Of a stretch of 64,000 nt of DNA, positions 40,665 to 47,811 are shown one piece after another. Location of the stretch: the NCBI RefSeq assembly GCF_004343505.1, contig NZ_SLXU01000001.1, positions 186,001 to 250,000 on the forward strand. Direction: 5' to 3'. The position numbers and the translations under genes were made by a program. The stretch's first letter is position 1, and every line of letters begins with the position of its first letter. The DNA comes from Rhodovulum bhavnagarense (lineage in GTDB: Bacteria > Pseudomonadota > Alphaproteobacteria > Rhodobacterales > Rhodobacteraceae). The notes under the pieces are model-generated. The model saw only the letters and a program-made list of their open reading frames with translations. It did not search any database and was not told the origin of the DNA.

Positions 40665-41231
40665 ATGCCCGACGACCTGTCCCTTTCCGTCCGCGATGGC
40701 CTGCCCGATGCACTGTGTGTCTTGCTGCGCGAATATCCTCGCGACCTGTGGGAAAGCCATGTGCGCTTCGACGGGCTGACGCGGTTCTGGCTGGAGCGGC
40801 ACATGATGTTCCGCCGGCTGCTTGACGGGATGACCGCGCAGACACAGGGGTTACTGGATCGCCGCATCGCGCCAGAGCGGGCGCGACATGCGGCCGGGCG
40901 GCAGGCGCAGATGTTGCTGACGCAGCTTCATGCGCACCACAAGGTCGAGGATATGCATTATTTTCCTCGCCTCTCGGCTTTGGCGCCTGGGCTGGCACGC
41001 GGTTTCGACATGCTGGACCACGATCACCATGTTTTGGATGTCTGCTTGCATGGGCTGGTCGATACCACCAACCGGATGCTTCGGGCCGAACCGATCCGTT
41101 TGCATGACCGCGCCGGGGCCTTGAATGACGACCTGGTCCGGTTTTCCCTGTTCCTTGACCGCCATCTTCTGGACGAAGAAGAGCTGGTGGTGCCGATTAT
41201 CCTTGAAAACGGCGCAGTTCTAGACGGTTAA
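40665..41231 (+). CDS. Hemerythrin HHE domain protein
   Basis: A 188-aa four-helix protein with an iron-binding pattern: ERHMMFRRLLDG, LHAHHKVEDMHYFPRLSALA, LDHDHHVLDVCLHG and FLDRHLLDEEELVVPIILEN. The spacing H...H-x3-E...H-x3-H...H-x4-E is that of di-iron hemerythrin domains, used to sense or carry O2, NO or iron. The start is uncertain: ATG at 40665 or TTG at 40656, neither with a good ribosome binding site. It is co-directional with a DUF465 gene 85 bp downstream. Confidence 0.85.
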   Translation: MPDDLSLSVRDGLPDALCVLLREYPRDLWESHVRFDGLTRFWLERHMMFRRLLDGMTAQTQGLLDRRIAPERARHAAGRQAQMLLTQLHAHHKVEDMHYFPRLSALAPGLARGFDMLDHDHHVLDVCLHGLVDTTNRMLRAEPIRLHDRAGALNDDLVRFSLFLDRHLLDEEELVVPIILENGAVLDG

Positions 41232-41315
41232 GGCCCGCGGTTTGATCGGTATCAAGGACGCCTGCGGACGCGGTTTCATACCCTAGAACGCAACCATGGA
41301 TGACAGGAGTCCCGC

Positions 41316-41561
41316 ATGACCCACACCCCGCACGAACTGGCCGTGGATTTCCCCGACAAGGTGGACCAGATTCACCGGCTCAAGGTGGATGATCCGCATT
41401 TCGCGCGTCTCTTCGATGAATATCACGAGATCAACGGTGCGGTGCATCGTGCCGAAACCGATATCGAGCCGACCGACGATTTGCACCTCACCGAGATGCG
41501 CAAGAAACGCATGCACCTCAAGGATCAGATCGCGCAAGTCCTCGCGCGCGCACCCGCCTGA
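41316..41561 (+). CDS. YdcH/DUF465 family protein
   Basis: An 81-aa helical-hairpin protein: MTHTPHELAVDFPDKVDQIH, then LKVDDPHFARLFDEYHEING, and LTEMRKKRMHLKDQIAQVLA. These match DUF465 (F..L...D..F..L...Y...N..I.R.E, KK..LKD.I). Function is unknown. AGGAG lies seven bases before the ATG. It converges on the CoxG-like gene. Confidence 0.92.
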   Translation: MTHTPHELAVDFPDKVDQIHRLKVDDPHFARLFDEYHEINGAVHRAETDIEPTDDLHLTEMRKKRMHLKDQIAQVLARAPA

Positions 41562-41602
41562 ACCTGACGCGACGATCCTCCCGCCAGGGGCCGGACGTGC
41601 CG

Positions 41603-42088
41603 TCAGCCCTTGGCGGTTTCGGTCTCTGGCGGCCCGGCGGGTTCTGGCGGACCTTCCACGGCGATCTGTAAATTCTCGAAAAACTGGTCGGCCAGTTTTT
41701 TCGCGGTGCCGTGGATCAGCCGCGAACCAAGCTGGGCAAGCTTGCCGCCGACCTCGGCGTGAACGTCGTAACTCAGCTCGGTACCCTCTTCGGTTGAGTT
41801 CAGCCGTACATCGGCCCGCCCCTTGGCAAAGCCTGCGACACCGCCCTTGCCTTCGCCAGCGATGCTATAGCTTTGCCCGGTTACGATATCCGAGACCGTA
41901 ACGACGCCTTTGAAGGTGGCTTTTACCGGGCCGACCTTCTGTTTCACAACCGCGTCGAACCCGTCCTCGAACGTGCCCTCCAGTTCCTCGCAGCCGGGAA
42001 TGCAAGAGCGCAGTGTTTGCGGGTCAGTGAGTTGCGCCCACACCGTCGTGCGGTCTGCCGCGATGACGCGGCTGCCGGTCAGTTCCAT
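41603..42088 (-). CDS. CoxG/SRPBCC family protein (CO dehydrogenase subunit G-like)
   Basis: A 161-aa START-like lipid/ligand-binding fold: MELTGSRVIAADRTTVWAQL, then DPQTLRSCIPGCEELEG, KVGPVKATFKGVVTVSD and LSYDVHAEVGGKLAQLGSRL. It is the CoxG family, found with molybdenum hydroxylases in some gene clusters, where it may help membrane recruitment. No cox genes are in this window, so the name says little about its role. The short proline-rich C-terminus is poorly conserved in general. Confidence 0.88.
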   Translation of the reverse strand: MELTGSRVIAADRTTVWAQLTDPQTLRSCIPGCEELEGTFEDGFDAVVKQKVGPVKATFKGVVTVSDIVTGQSYSIAGEGKGGVAGFAKGRADVRLNSTEEGTELSYDVHAEVGGKLAQLGSRLIHGTAKKLADQFFENLQIAVEGPPEPAGPPETETAKG

Positions 42089-42146
42089 TCATGTCCTCCC
42101 TGGTCTCCCAGGGCAGAGTAGGGCCGGGCCGGGGCAGAGGTCAAAA

Positions 42147-43550
42147 CTATTCGGCAACCTCGTAGGGCAGCACGCCGCGCCGGTCGGCATACACACTCAG
42201 GCGCCGCTCCAGTGGCGGCACCGCGCGCTGATGGCAGTGGCGCCTTTCGCAGATCCGGCAGGAAATCCCGATCGGCTCGAACGCGGCGGCATTGTCGAGA
42301 TCCAGGTCGTCGGTATAAACCAGTTCATGCGCGTGCCGGACCTCGCAGCCCAGCCCGATAGCAAAGCGGCGCACCGGTGCGCCCCAGGCCCCGCCGGGTT
42401 TGCTGACTTCGCGGGCGAGGCAGAAATAGCGTACCCCATCCGGCGTTTCGGCCAGTTGGCGCAGGAACCGCCCCGGTGTTTCAAAGGCGCGGTGCACGTT
42501 CCATAGCGGGCATGCCCCCCCGTAGCGGGCAAATTGCAGCGGCGCGGCAGAATGGCGCTTGGTGATCGTGCCGGCTTGGTCGACCCGGACGAAATAGAAG
42601 GGTAATCCCTTCGCGCCGGGCCTTTGCAGGGTGGATAACCGATGCGCCACCTGTTCGATCGATGCGCCAAATCGGTCAGCCAGCAATTCCAGGTCATGCC
42701 GGGTGACCCGCGCCGCCTCAAGAAACCGTGTATAGGGCAGCAATGCCGCCCCGGCGAAATAGTTGGCCATGCCGATGCGTGCGATTGCGCGTGCCTCGGG
42801 GCTTTGGAACCGCGCCAGGTCAAGCGTGGCCTCCAAAAGCTTTGATTGCGTCAATAGTGCAAGCTGGTGAAGAAGCTGAAAGCGCCGTGTGGGGCCGCTG
42901 AGCCGCGAGGACAAGATCAATGTCCGGCTATCCGCATGATAGTCTCGCAGCCCATCAATATCTTGGTATCTTAGGGTTATACCAGATTTCTCAAGCTCTT
43001 TGGCGGCGCGCTGTTCGGGGTCTGGATCGCGGTCATCCGGTCGCATGAAATGCTCTGCGGCATGGTCGACTGCATCTATGTAATTATCGCAATAGTGAAA
43101 GAAATCGCGCACCTCTTCCCACGGCGAGGGGCTCAGGGCGGCATCCTCACGGCCCAGTGCCTCGTCTAGCGAGGCAAGGCGTTCATGGCTTTGCCGATAG
43201 GCGCGATGCAGTTCCAGGAAGGCGCGAGCCAGTGCGGGCGCATTCGAGGCGGCAAGACGTAGATCGGCCAGCGGTGGCGCGGTGTCGCCAAAGACCGGGT
43301 CGGCAAGGGCCTCGCGCATGTCGCTGACCAACCGCTCGCCGTCGCCCGCCGATAACTCGGTCACGTCAAATCCGAATTCCGAGGCCAGCGCCAGAAGGAC
43401 AGCCGAAGAGACCGGACGGTTGTTGTTTTCCATCTGGTTGAGATAGGGCAGGGACACGCCCAGTTTCGCGGCGAATGCCTTTTGCGTGAGGCCTAGGCGC
43501 GTGCGCGTTTCGCGCAGTTTGACCCCGGCATAGAGTTTTCGGACCGGCAC
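42147..43550 (-). CDS. pccR: Short-chain fatty acyl-CoA regulator (ScfR family, PccR-like)
   Basis: A 467-aa regulator. An XRE helix-turn-helix is at about residues 6-62 (KLRETRTRLGLTQKAFAAKL, then YLNQMENNNRPVSSAVL). An IrrE/peptidase-like region follows (about 150-290), then the ScfR C-terminal domain with the cysteine cluster ISCRICERRHCHQRAVPPLE. In Rhodobacter sphaeroides PccR activates propionyl-CoA carboxylase genes and is encoded divergently from pccB, exactly as here. The start is GTG at 43550, with GGAG eight bases upstream. The acyl-CoA effector is inferred from the family. Confidence 0.9.
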   Translation of the reverse strand: MPVRKLYAGVKLRETRTRLGLTQKAFAAKLGVSLPYLNQMENNNRPVSSAVLLALASEFGFDVTELSAGDGERLVSDMREALADPVFGDTAPPLADLRLAASNAPALARAFLELHRAYRQSHERLASLDEALGREDAALSPSPWEEVRDFFHYCDNYIDAVDHAAEHFMRPDDRDPDPEQRAAKELEKSGITLRYQDIDGLRDYHADSRTLILSSRLSGPTRRFQLLHQLALLTQSKLLEATLDLARFQSPEARAIARIGMANYFAGAALLPYTRFLEAARVTRHDLELLADRFGASIEQVAHRLSTLQRPGAKGLPFYFVRVDQAGTITKRHSAAPLQFARYGGACPLWNVHRAFETPGRFLRQLAETPDGVRYFCLAREVSKPGGAWGAPVRRFAIGLGCEVRHAHELVYTDDLDLDNAAAFEPIGISCRICERRHCHQRAVPPLERRLSVYADRRGVLPYEVAE

Positions 43551-43595
43551 AGCACGAGCTCCGGGTTTGCGGATTAGCTAACGGTGTGCCTATCC

Positions 43596-43615
43596 TTTGC
43601 AAATCTCCTGCGCAA
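43596..43615. promoter_or_regulatory. Candidate PccR operator near pccR
   Basis: TTTGCAAA-TCTC-CTGCGCAA: one perfect TTTGCAAA half and, after four bases, a degraded second half. The form TTTGCAAA-N4-TTTGCAAA is the PccR motif as I recall it from Rhodobacter. It lies 46 bases upstream of the pccR start and suits autoregulation. Confidence 0.6.
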
Positions 43616-43884
43616 GAGATCAGGGTCCTGGCTGGGTGTGCGGCCCCTGCGCGGCGTGCAATCCGGTGTCAAAAGGCGATACTCGGCCATCGCGCCAAAC
43701 GAGACGGCCAGCGTCTTCGCCAAGGGTGGTCGGGCGCCACCTTGCATAGCCAGTAGCGCGCCAGCCCATGTCGACGCATGTCACCGCCCCGACCGCGCCA
43801 CATAACGGGCGCGAGGACGCGCGGCCTGGAACCGGCCATGATGAGGCGGGTTGCCCATCCCCGGGGGCATGTCTGCCAGGCGCG

Positions 43885-43948
43885 TTTGCAGGAAATTTTG
43901 CAATTTTGCATTTTGCGGCAAGAGTTGTGTCAAGTATTTGCAAATATT
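43885..43948. promoter_or_regulatory. Cluster of TTTGCAAA-like PccR boxes before pccB
   Basis: TTTGCA (43885-43890), TTTTGCAA (43896-43903), TTTTGCAT (43904-43911) and a perfect dyad TATTTGCAAATA (43935-43946). They lie 70-135 bases before pccB. The remainder of the 468-bp gap (43551-44018) shows no gene. Confidence 0.6.
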
Positions 43949-44018
43949 CCGAAAGCTTCTTTTATGTCGCGATGCCCCCCGTTAGGTTGCCGCAAATTTC
44001 CGAGAGGGGCCAGCACCG

Positions 44019-45551
44019 ATGAAGGATATCCTGAACGAGCTTGAACGCCGCCGCGAGATCGCGCGCCAGGGGGGTGGCGCGAAACGTGTCGAGAGTCAGC
44101 ACAGCAAGGGCAAGCTGACCGCGCGCGAGCGGGTCGAACTCTTGCTCGACGAAGGTAGTTTCGAAGAATTCGACATGTTCATGGCCCATCGCTGCACCGA
44201 TTTCAGCATGCAGGATAACCGGCCCTATGGCGATGGTGTCATCACCGGCTGGGGGACGATCAATGGCCGCCAGGTCTATGTCTTTTCCCAGGACTTTACC
44301 GTGCTGGGCGGATCCGTATCGAACACCCATGCGCAAAAGATCTGCAAGATCATGGATATGGCGGTGCAGAACGGCGCCCCGGTGATCGGCATCAACGATT
44401 CTGGCGGCGCACGCATCCAGGAAGGCGTCGATAGCCTGGCCGGCTATGGCGAGGTGTTCCAGCGTAATATCGAGGCGTCTGGCGTCGTGCCCCAGATCAG
44501 CCTCATCATGGGGCCGTGCGCGGGTGGTGCGGTCTACAGCCCGGCGATGACCGATTTCATCTTCATGGTGCGGGATTCGTCCTACATGTTCGTGACCGGG
44601 CCTGACGTGGTGAAAACCGTTACCAACGAACAGGTCACCGCCGAGGAGCTGGGCGGTGCCTCGACCCATGCCAGGAAAAGCTCGGTCGCCGACGGGGCCT
44701 TTGAAAACGATGTCGAGGCGCTTTACGAGGTGCGCCGGCTGGTCGATTTCCTGCCGCTGAACAACCGTGAAAAGCCCCCCGTCCGGCCCTTTTTCGACGA
44801 TCCCGAGCGCATTGACGCCAGTCTCGACACGTTGGTGCCCGACAATCCCAACGTGCCCTATGACATGAAGGAACTGATCCTCAAGATCGCTGACGAGGGC
44901 GATTTCTTCGAGATTCAGCAGGAATTTGCGGGTAACATCATTACCGGGTTCATCCGCCTCGAGGGGCAGACCGTGGGCGTGGTGGCCAACCAGCCGATGG
45001 TGCTGGCGGGTGTTCTGGACATCGACAGTGCGCGCAAGGCGGCCCGGTTCGTCCGGTTCTGCGATGCATTCGAAATCCCGATCCTGACGCTGGTGGACGT
45101 GCCGGGCTTTCTGCCGGGGACCAGCCAGGAATATAACGGTGTCATCAAGCACGGTGCCAAGCTCTTGTTCGCCTATGGCGAGGCGACGGTGCCAAAAGTC
45201 ACGGTCATCACCCGCAAAGCCTATGGCGGGGCCTATGTCGTGATGAGTTCCAAGCACTTGCGCGGTGACATCAACTATGCCTGGCCCACCTCGGAAATCG
45301 CGGTGATGGGGGCAAAGGGTGCGACGGAAATCCTGTATCGTTCGGAGTTGGGCGATGCCGACAAGATCGCCCAGCGGACCAAGGAATACGAGGATGCCTT
45401 TGCCAATCCTTTCGTCGCGGCCGAGCGCGGGTTCATAGACGAGGTGATCCAGCCCCGTTCCACCCGTCGCCGGGTCAGCCGGGCCTTTGCCGCGCTGCGC
45501 GGCAAGAAACGGCAGATGCCTTGGAAGAAACACGACAACATTCCGCTTTGA
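44019..45551 (+). CDS. pccB: Propionyl-CoA carboxylase beta subunit (carboxyltransferase)
   Basis: Transfers carboxyl from biotin to propionyl-CoA to form (S)-methylmalonyl-CoA; it acts as a dodecamer with PccA. The 510-aa protein has [20 protein letters not shown] at the start, the acyl-CoA oxyanion loop [30 protein letters not shown], and the biotin-binding C-terminal half [37 protein letters not shown]. The aspartate in the VDVPGFLPG region that sets propionyl preference is normal. It is divergent from pccR and followed by small genes before pccA. Confidence 0.95.
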   Translation: MKDILNELERRREIARQGGGAKRVESQHSKGKLTARERVELLLDEGSFEEFDMFMAHRCTDFSMQDNRPYGDGVITGWGTINGRQVYVFSQDFTVLGGSVSNTHAQKICKIMDMAVQNGAPVIGINDSGGARIQEGVDSLAGYGEVFQRNIEASGVVPQISLIMGPCAGGAVYSPAMTDFIFMVRDSSYMFVTGPDVVKTVTNEQVTAEELGGASTHARKSSVADGAFENDVEALYEVRRLVDFLPLNNREKPPVRPFFDDPERIDASLDTLVPDNPNVPYDMKELILKIADEGDFFEIQQEFAGNIITGFIRLEGQTVGVVANQPMVLAGVLDIDSARKAARFVRFCDAFEIPILTLVDVPGFLPGTSQEYNGVIKHGAKLLFAYGEATVPKVTVITRKAYGGAYVVMSSKHLRGDINYAWPTSEIAVMGAKGATEILYRSELGDADKIAQRTKEYEDAFANPFVAAERGFIDEVIQPRSTRRRVSRAFAALRGKKRQMPWKKHDNIPL

Positions 45552-45562
45552 GGAATTGGCGC

Positions 45563-46321
45563 ATGGCGTTGCAGCATGATATCGAACAGGCTCTATCAGA
45601 GCCCGAGATCACGGGCCTGGATGTCTCTGTCCTTGAGCAGGGCGATCTGCTTAACATCGTGCTCCAACGCTCCGAGGTGCTGTTCGACGTTCCGCGCGCC
45701 GGGCAGGTGATCCGGGCCTGGCGCGAGGGTGACGAGGGGCCGATCCGTGCGCAGGTGGACCGCCTTGGTGGGGATATCGCGCGCCGGGCGGCCGCGGTGA
45801 TCTGGCGGGAATTTCAGGCGCTGCGCCCTGATCTTGACCAGATCCGGCCCAAGCGGATCGCCGATATCGGCGCGGGATATGCCTTTTTCGACCTGTTTGC
45901 AGCAAGGGCATACGGTGCAAGGCTTTTGCTGATTGACCTTGAAAGCAACGAGGCTCGGCACTTCGGGTTCCAAAAAGAGGGCGCGGCCTATTCCTCGCTG
46001 GCGGTAGCGCGTCGGTTTCTGGAATGCAATGGCGTCGCCGCCGACGATATCCGCACGCTCAACCCGCGCGATGCAGATCCGCTTGCGGCGGGCGAGGTGG
46101 ACCTTGCGGTCAGTTTTCTGTCCTGCGGGTTCCACTATCCCGTCGATACCTATCTCGCCTTTTTCGAGCAGGCCGTGAAGCCGGGCGGGGCGGTGATCGT
46201 GGACTTGCGCGATCGTGCGGCGGCTGAGCAGGCCGAGGCCCTTGCCGCGCTTGGCCATCTGCGTGATCTCTCCGCGCCGGACAAGGCGCGGCGGGTCATG
46301 CTGATCCGCGGCAGTGCCTGA
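45563..46321 (+). CDS. SAM-dependent methyltransferase-like protein
   Basis: A 252-aa protein with a Rossmann-type methyltransferase core at about residues 85-235: motif I RIADIGAGYAFFDLFAARAY, motif post-I LLLIDLESNEARHFGF, then EVDLAVSFLSCGFHYPVDTY and AVKPGGAVIVDLRDRAAAEQ. Substrate is unknown. The AGGA ribosome binding site and an 11-base gap to pccB suggest cotranscription. Whether it serves propionyl-CoA metabolism or only sits in the locus cannot be told. Confidence 0.8.
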   Translation: MALQHDIEQALSEPEITGLDVSVLEQGDLLNIVLQRSEVLFDVPRAGQVIRAWREGDEGPIRAQVDRLGGDIARRAAAVIWREFQALRPDLDQIRPKRIADIGAGYAFFDLFAARAYGARLLLIDLESNEARHFGFQKEGAAYSSLAVARRFLECNGVAADDIRTLNPRDADPLAAGEVDLAVSFLSCGFHYPVDTYLAFFEQAVKPGGAVIVDLRDRAAAEQAEALAALGHLRDLSAPDKARRVMLIRGSA

Positions 46322-46497
46322 GAGGGATGTCTGGTGCGATGCCCGCCTTGCCTTTTCTTCCCGCCGACCGGCGCTGCGTCCTCACTCATCAGCCGGAAAG
46401 GTTTCTGACCATGAGGCAATATCTTTCGGTGGGATGCTCACCCATGGGGGGGGCTGCGTTTTTTTCGCCACAGCGGGGCAGGCAGCGCGATGAAAAG

Positions 46498-46514
46498 CGT
46501 GCATTGCTTGCACG
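46498..46514. repeat. Perfect inverted repeat CGTGCA-N5-TGCACG
   Basis: CGTGCA-TTGCT-TGCACG lies in the 286-bp gap (46322-46607) between the methyltransferase and the 43-aa lipoprotein. It may be an operator or a weak transcript-end hairpin. A T-run near 46460 and no gene are the only other items I see there. Confidence 0.4.
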
Positions 46515-46607
46515 TTTGGGTATCATCGCGAAAGGTTACGGAAGTGTGACCTGTATCTTGACCGGGGTGGAATGCGTGTCCGCCCTTAACAGTAACGGGA
46601 GTTTCGG

Positions 46608-46739
46608 ATGTCCAAGAGCATCAAGACCCTTCTGGCTGTGTCCCTCGTCGCCTTCGTGGCGGCCTGTGCCCAGCAGGAAGAAGTCGTTTACGTCGAGCCC
46701 GCGCCGATCCCGGCCGAGCCGACCTACAACAAGTACTGA
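46608..46739 (+). CDS. Small lipoprotein (43 aa)
   Basis: A very short gene with GGGAG seven bases upstream of ATG. The product starts MSKSIKTLLAVSLVAFVAAC and then AQQEEVVYVEPAPIPAEPTY-NKY. VAAC is a clear lipobox, giving a mature peptide of about 24 residues, acidic and proline-rich. Small lipoproteins of this type are common in Rhodobacterales but have no known function. A GC-rich hairpin follows (46749-46769). Confidence 0.75.
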   Translation: MSKSIKTLLAVSLVAFVAACAQQEEVVYVEPAPIPAEPTYNKY

Positions 46740-46748
46740 CCGGGGTCA

Positions 46749-46769
46749 GGGGCGGGTCTTTCCCGCCCC
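46749..46769 (+). terminator. GC-rich hairpin after the 43-aa lipoprotein
   Basis: GGGGCGGG (46749-46756) pairs with CCCGCCCC (46762-46769) around TCTTT. There is no T-run, so termination would be weak or Rho-assisted. Confidence 0.55.
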
Positions 46770-46808
46770 GCCTTCCGGCATGTCCTTCTCTGTTACGGGG
46801 GAAGTGGC

Positions 46809-47168
46809 ATGCTGAAGCATCGCGGGTTTCCGGGGCGCCTGCCCGGCACCGATTTCCAGTTTACCATCCGCCGCGCGAACAAGGACGGGGCAACCCCCCT
46901 GGTTGCGCGAGAGAGATACGCCGACCGCCGCGCGCCTGACCGGCGTGCCGATTCCGCCTTTCTCGCGGCTCTTTGGGAACATTTCGGAGATGAACCTTTC
47001 GCGCGCGGCAATCTCGATGCCGGTCGGCTGTCATGGTTTTTCGGTCGCGAGGTCGTTCCCGCCGAGGACCCCTTTGATCCCCAAAGCTATGACGCCTTGC
47101 TGCGTATCGACGTGGCCCGCGCACGGGCCAGCTTTCCCGATCTGTTCGAAGGGGAGGATTGGGCGTGA
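46809..47168 (+). CDS. Hypothetical protein in the pcc locus
   Basis: A 119-aa soluble protein, acidic at the C-terminus: MLKHRGFPGRLPGTDFQFTI at the start, FLAALWEHFGDEPFARGNLD in the middle, DALLRIDVARARASFPDLFE near the end. It has no signal peptide, membrane segment or family that I recognise. GGGGGAAG precedes the ATG and the codon use (GC3) matches the neighbours, so it is probably real. Its location between pccB and pccA suggests, but does not show, a link to propionate use. Confidence 0.65.
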   Translation: MLKHRGFPGRLPGTDFQFTIRRANKDGATPLVARERYADRRAPDRRADSAFLAALWEHFGDEPFARGNLDAGRLSWFFGREVVPAEDPFDPQSYDALLRIDVARARASFPDLFEGEDWA

Positions 47169-47478
47169 TCCTGCTGAGCCAGATCCACAACCGGCGGGAA
47201 TGTGCCGAAACCTCGGAATCGCGCAGTCGGGGTATTTTGCCGTCCACTGAATGGCGTCATTCTCGCGGCAGGGATCGGGGCGCCCTCCCCGGTATCCCCG
47301 CGGTCAAAATCGGCCGCACCCCTTCCCCAACTGCCTGGCTCGCCCCCCGGCGGGTCAGGCCTTTGGCTGCCAGTGCATATTGGCGGGGCGCTGCTGGTCT
47401 GCATCTGCCCCGTTCCCCTTTTGCCCGGCGCGCGCTAGACTTCAGTTCCGTGCAAAATGCCATAGGAGGCAGGGTAGA
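47169..47478. other. Gap without a supported gene
   Basis: These 310 bases lie between the 119-aa gene and the glycine-zipper lipoprotein. A GTG-started 78-codon frame (47202-47438) and other frames are open, but none has a convincing start signal, family resemblance or hydrophobic pattern. I see no strong promoter or repeat. Confidence 0.4.
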
Positions 47479-47679
47479 ATGGGTTATTTCAAAGCGATCG
47501 GAGCAGTATGCGCCCTGGCGCTGCTGGGGGGCTGCATGTCCAATGACGGCGAACGCGCGCTGGCCGGGGCCGCGGCGGGGGCCGTTGTCGCCGATGTCCT
47601 GGATGAAAGCGCGCTGGTCGGCGCCGCGGTTGGTGCGGCGGTCGGGGCGACTTGCGACGACATGGGCGTGTGCAACTGA
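47479..47679 (+). CDS. Small glycine-zipper lipoprotein
   Basis: A 66-aa protein. Signal peptide and lipobox are in MGYFKAIGAVCALALLGGCM (LLGGC), and the mature part is a glycine/alanine-zipper helix (ERALAGAAAGAVVADVLDES, then ALVGAAVGAAVGATCDDMGV) like the YMGG/OmpA-type glycine zippers that insert in membranes. AGGAGG lies nine bases before the ATG. The outer-membrane or inner-membrane location is not clear. A terminator hairpin follows before pccA. Confidence 0.78.
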   Translation: MGYFKAIGAVCALALLGGCMSNDGERALAGAAAGAVVADVLDESALVGAAVGAAVGATCDDMGVCN

Positions 47680-47727
47680 TCTGAACCGGCGGGCCTTCGG
47701 GCTGGCCGAGCACGAGTATGACAGGGT

Positions 47728-47767
47728 CACCGGGGCCAAGAACCCCGGTGGCCCTTTGTTTTGTGAG
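47728..47767 (+). terminator. Intrinsic terminator before pccA
   Basis: CACCGGGG (47728-47735) pairs with CCCCGGTG (47743-47750) around a seven-base loop, followed by the T-rich GCCCTTTGTTTTG. It lies 45 bases before the pccA start, so pccA may have a separate promoter or be served by read-through. Confidence 0.7.
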
Positions 47768-47811
47768 CGCCGGGGCGGCGACGCCCGGGCGAAACGCTGG
47801 AAGGGACTGAC

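Noticed and set aside
41603-42088. CoxG-like gene as evidence for CO oxidation
   Set aside because: The domain is widespread, and no coxMSL or accessory cox genes are in the window.
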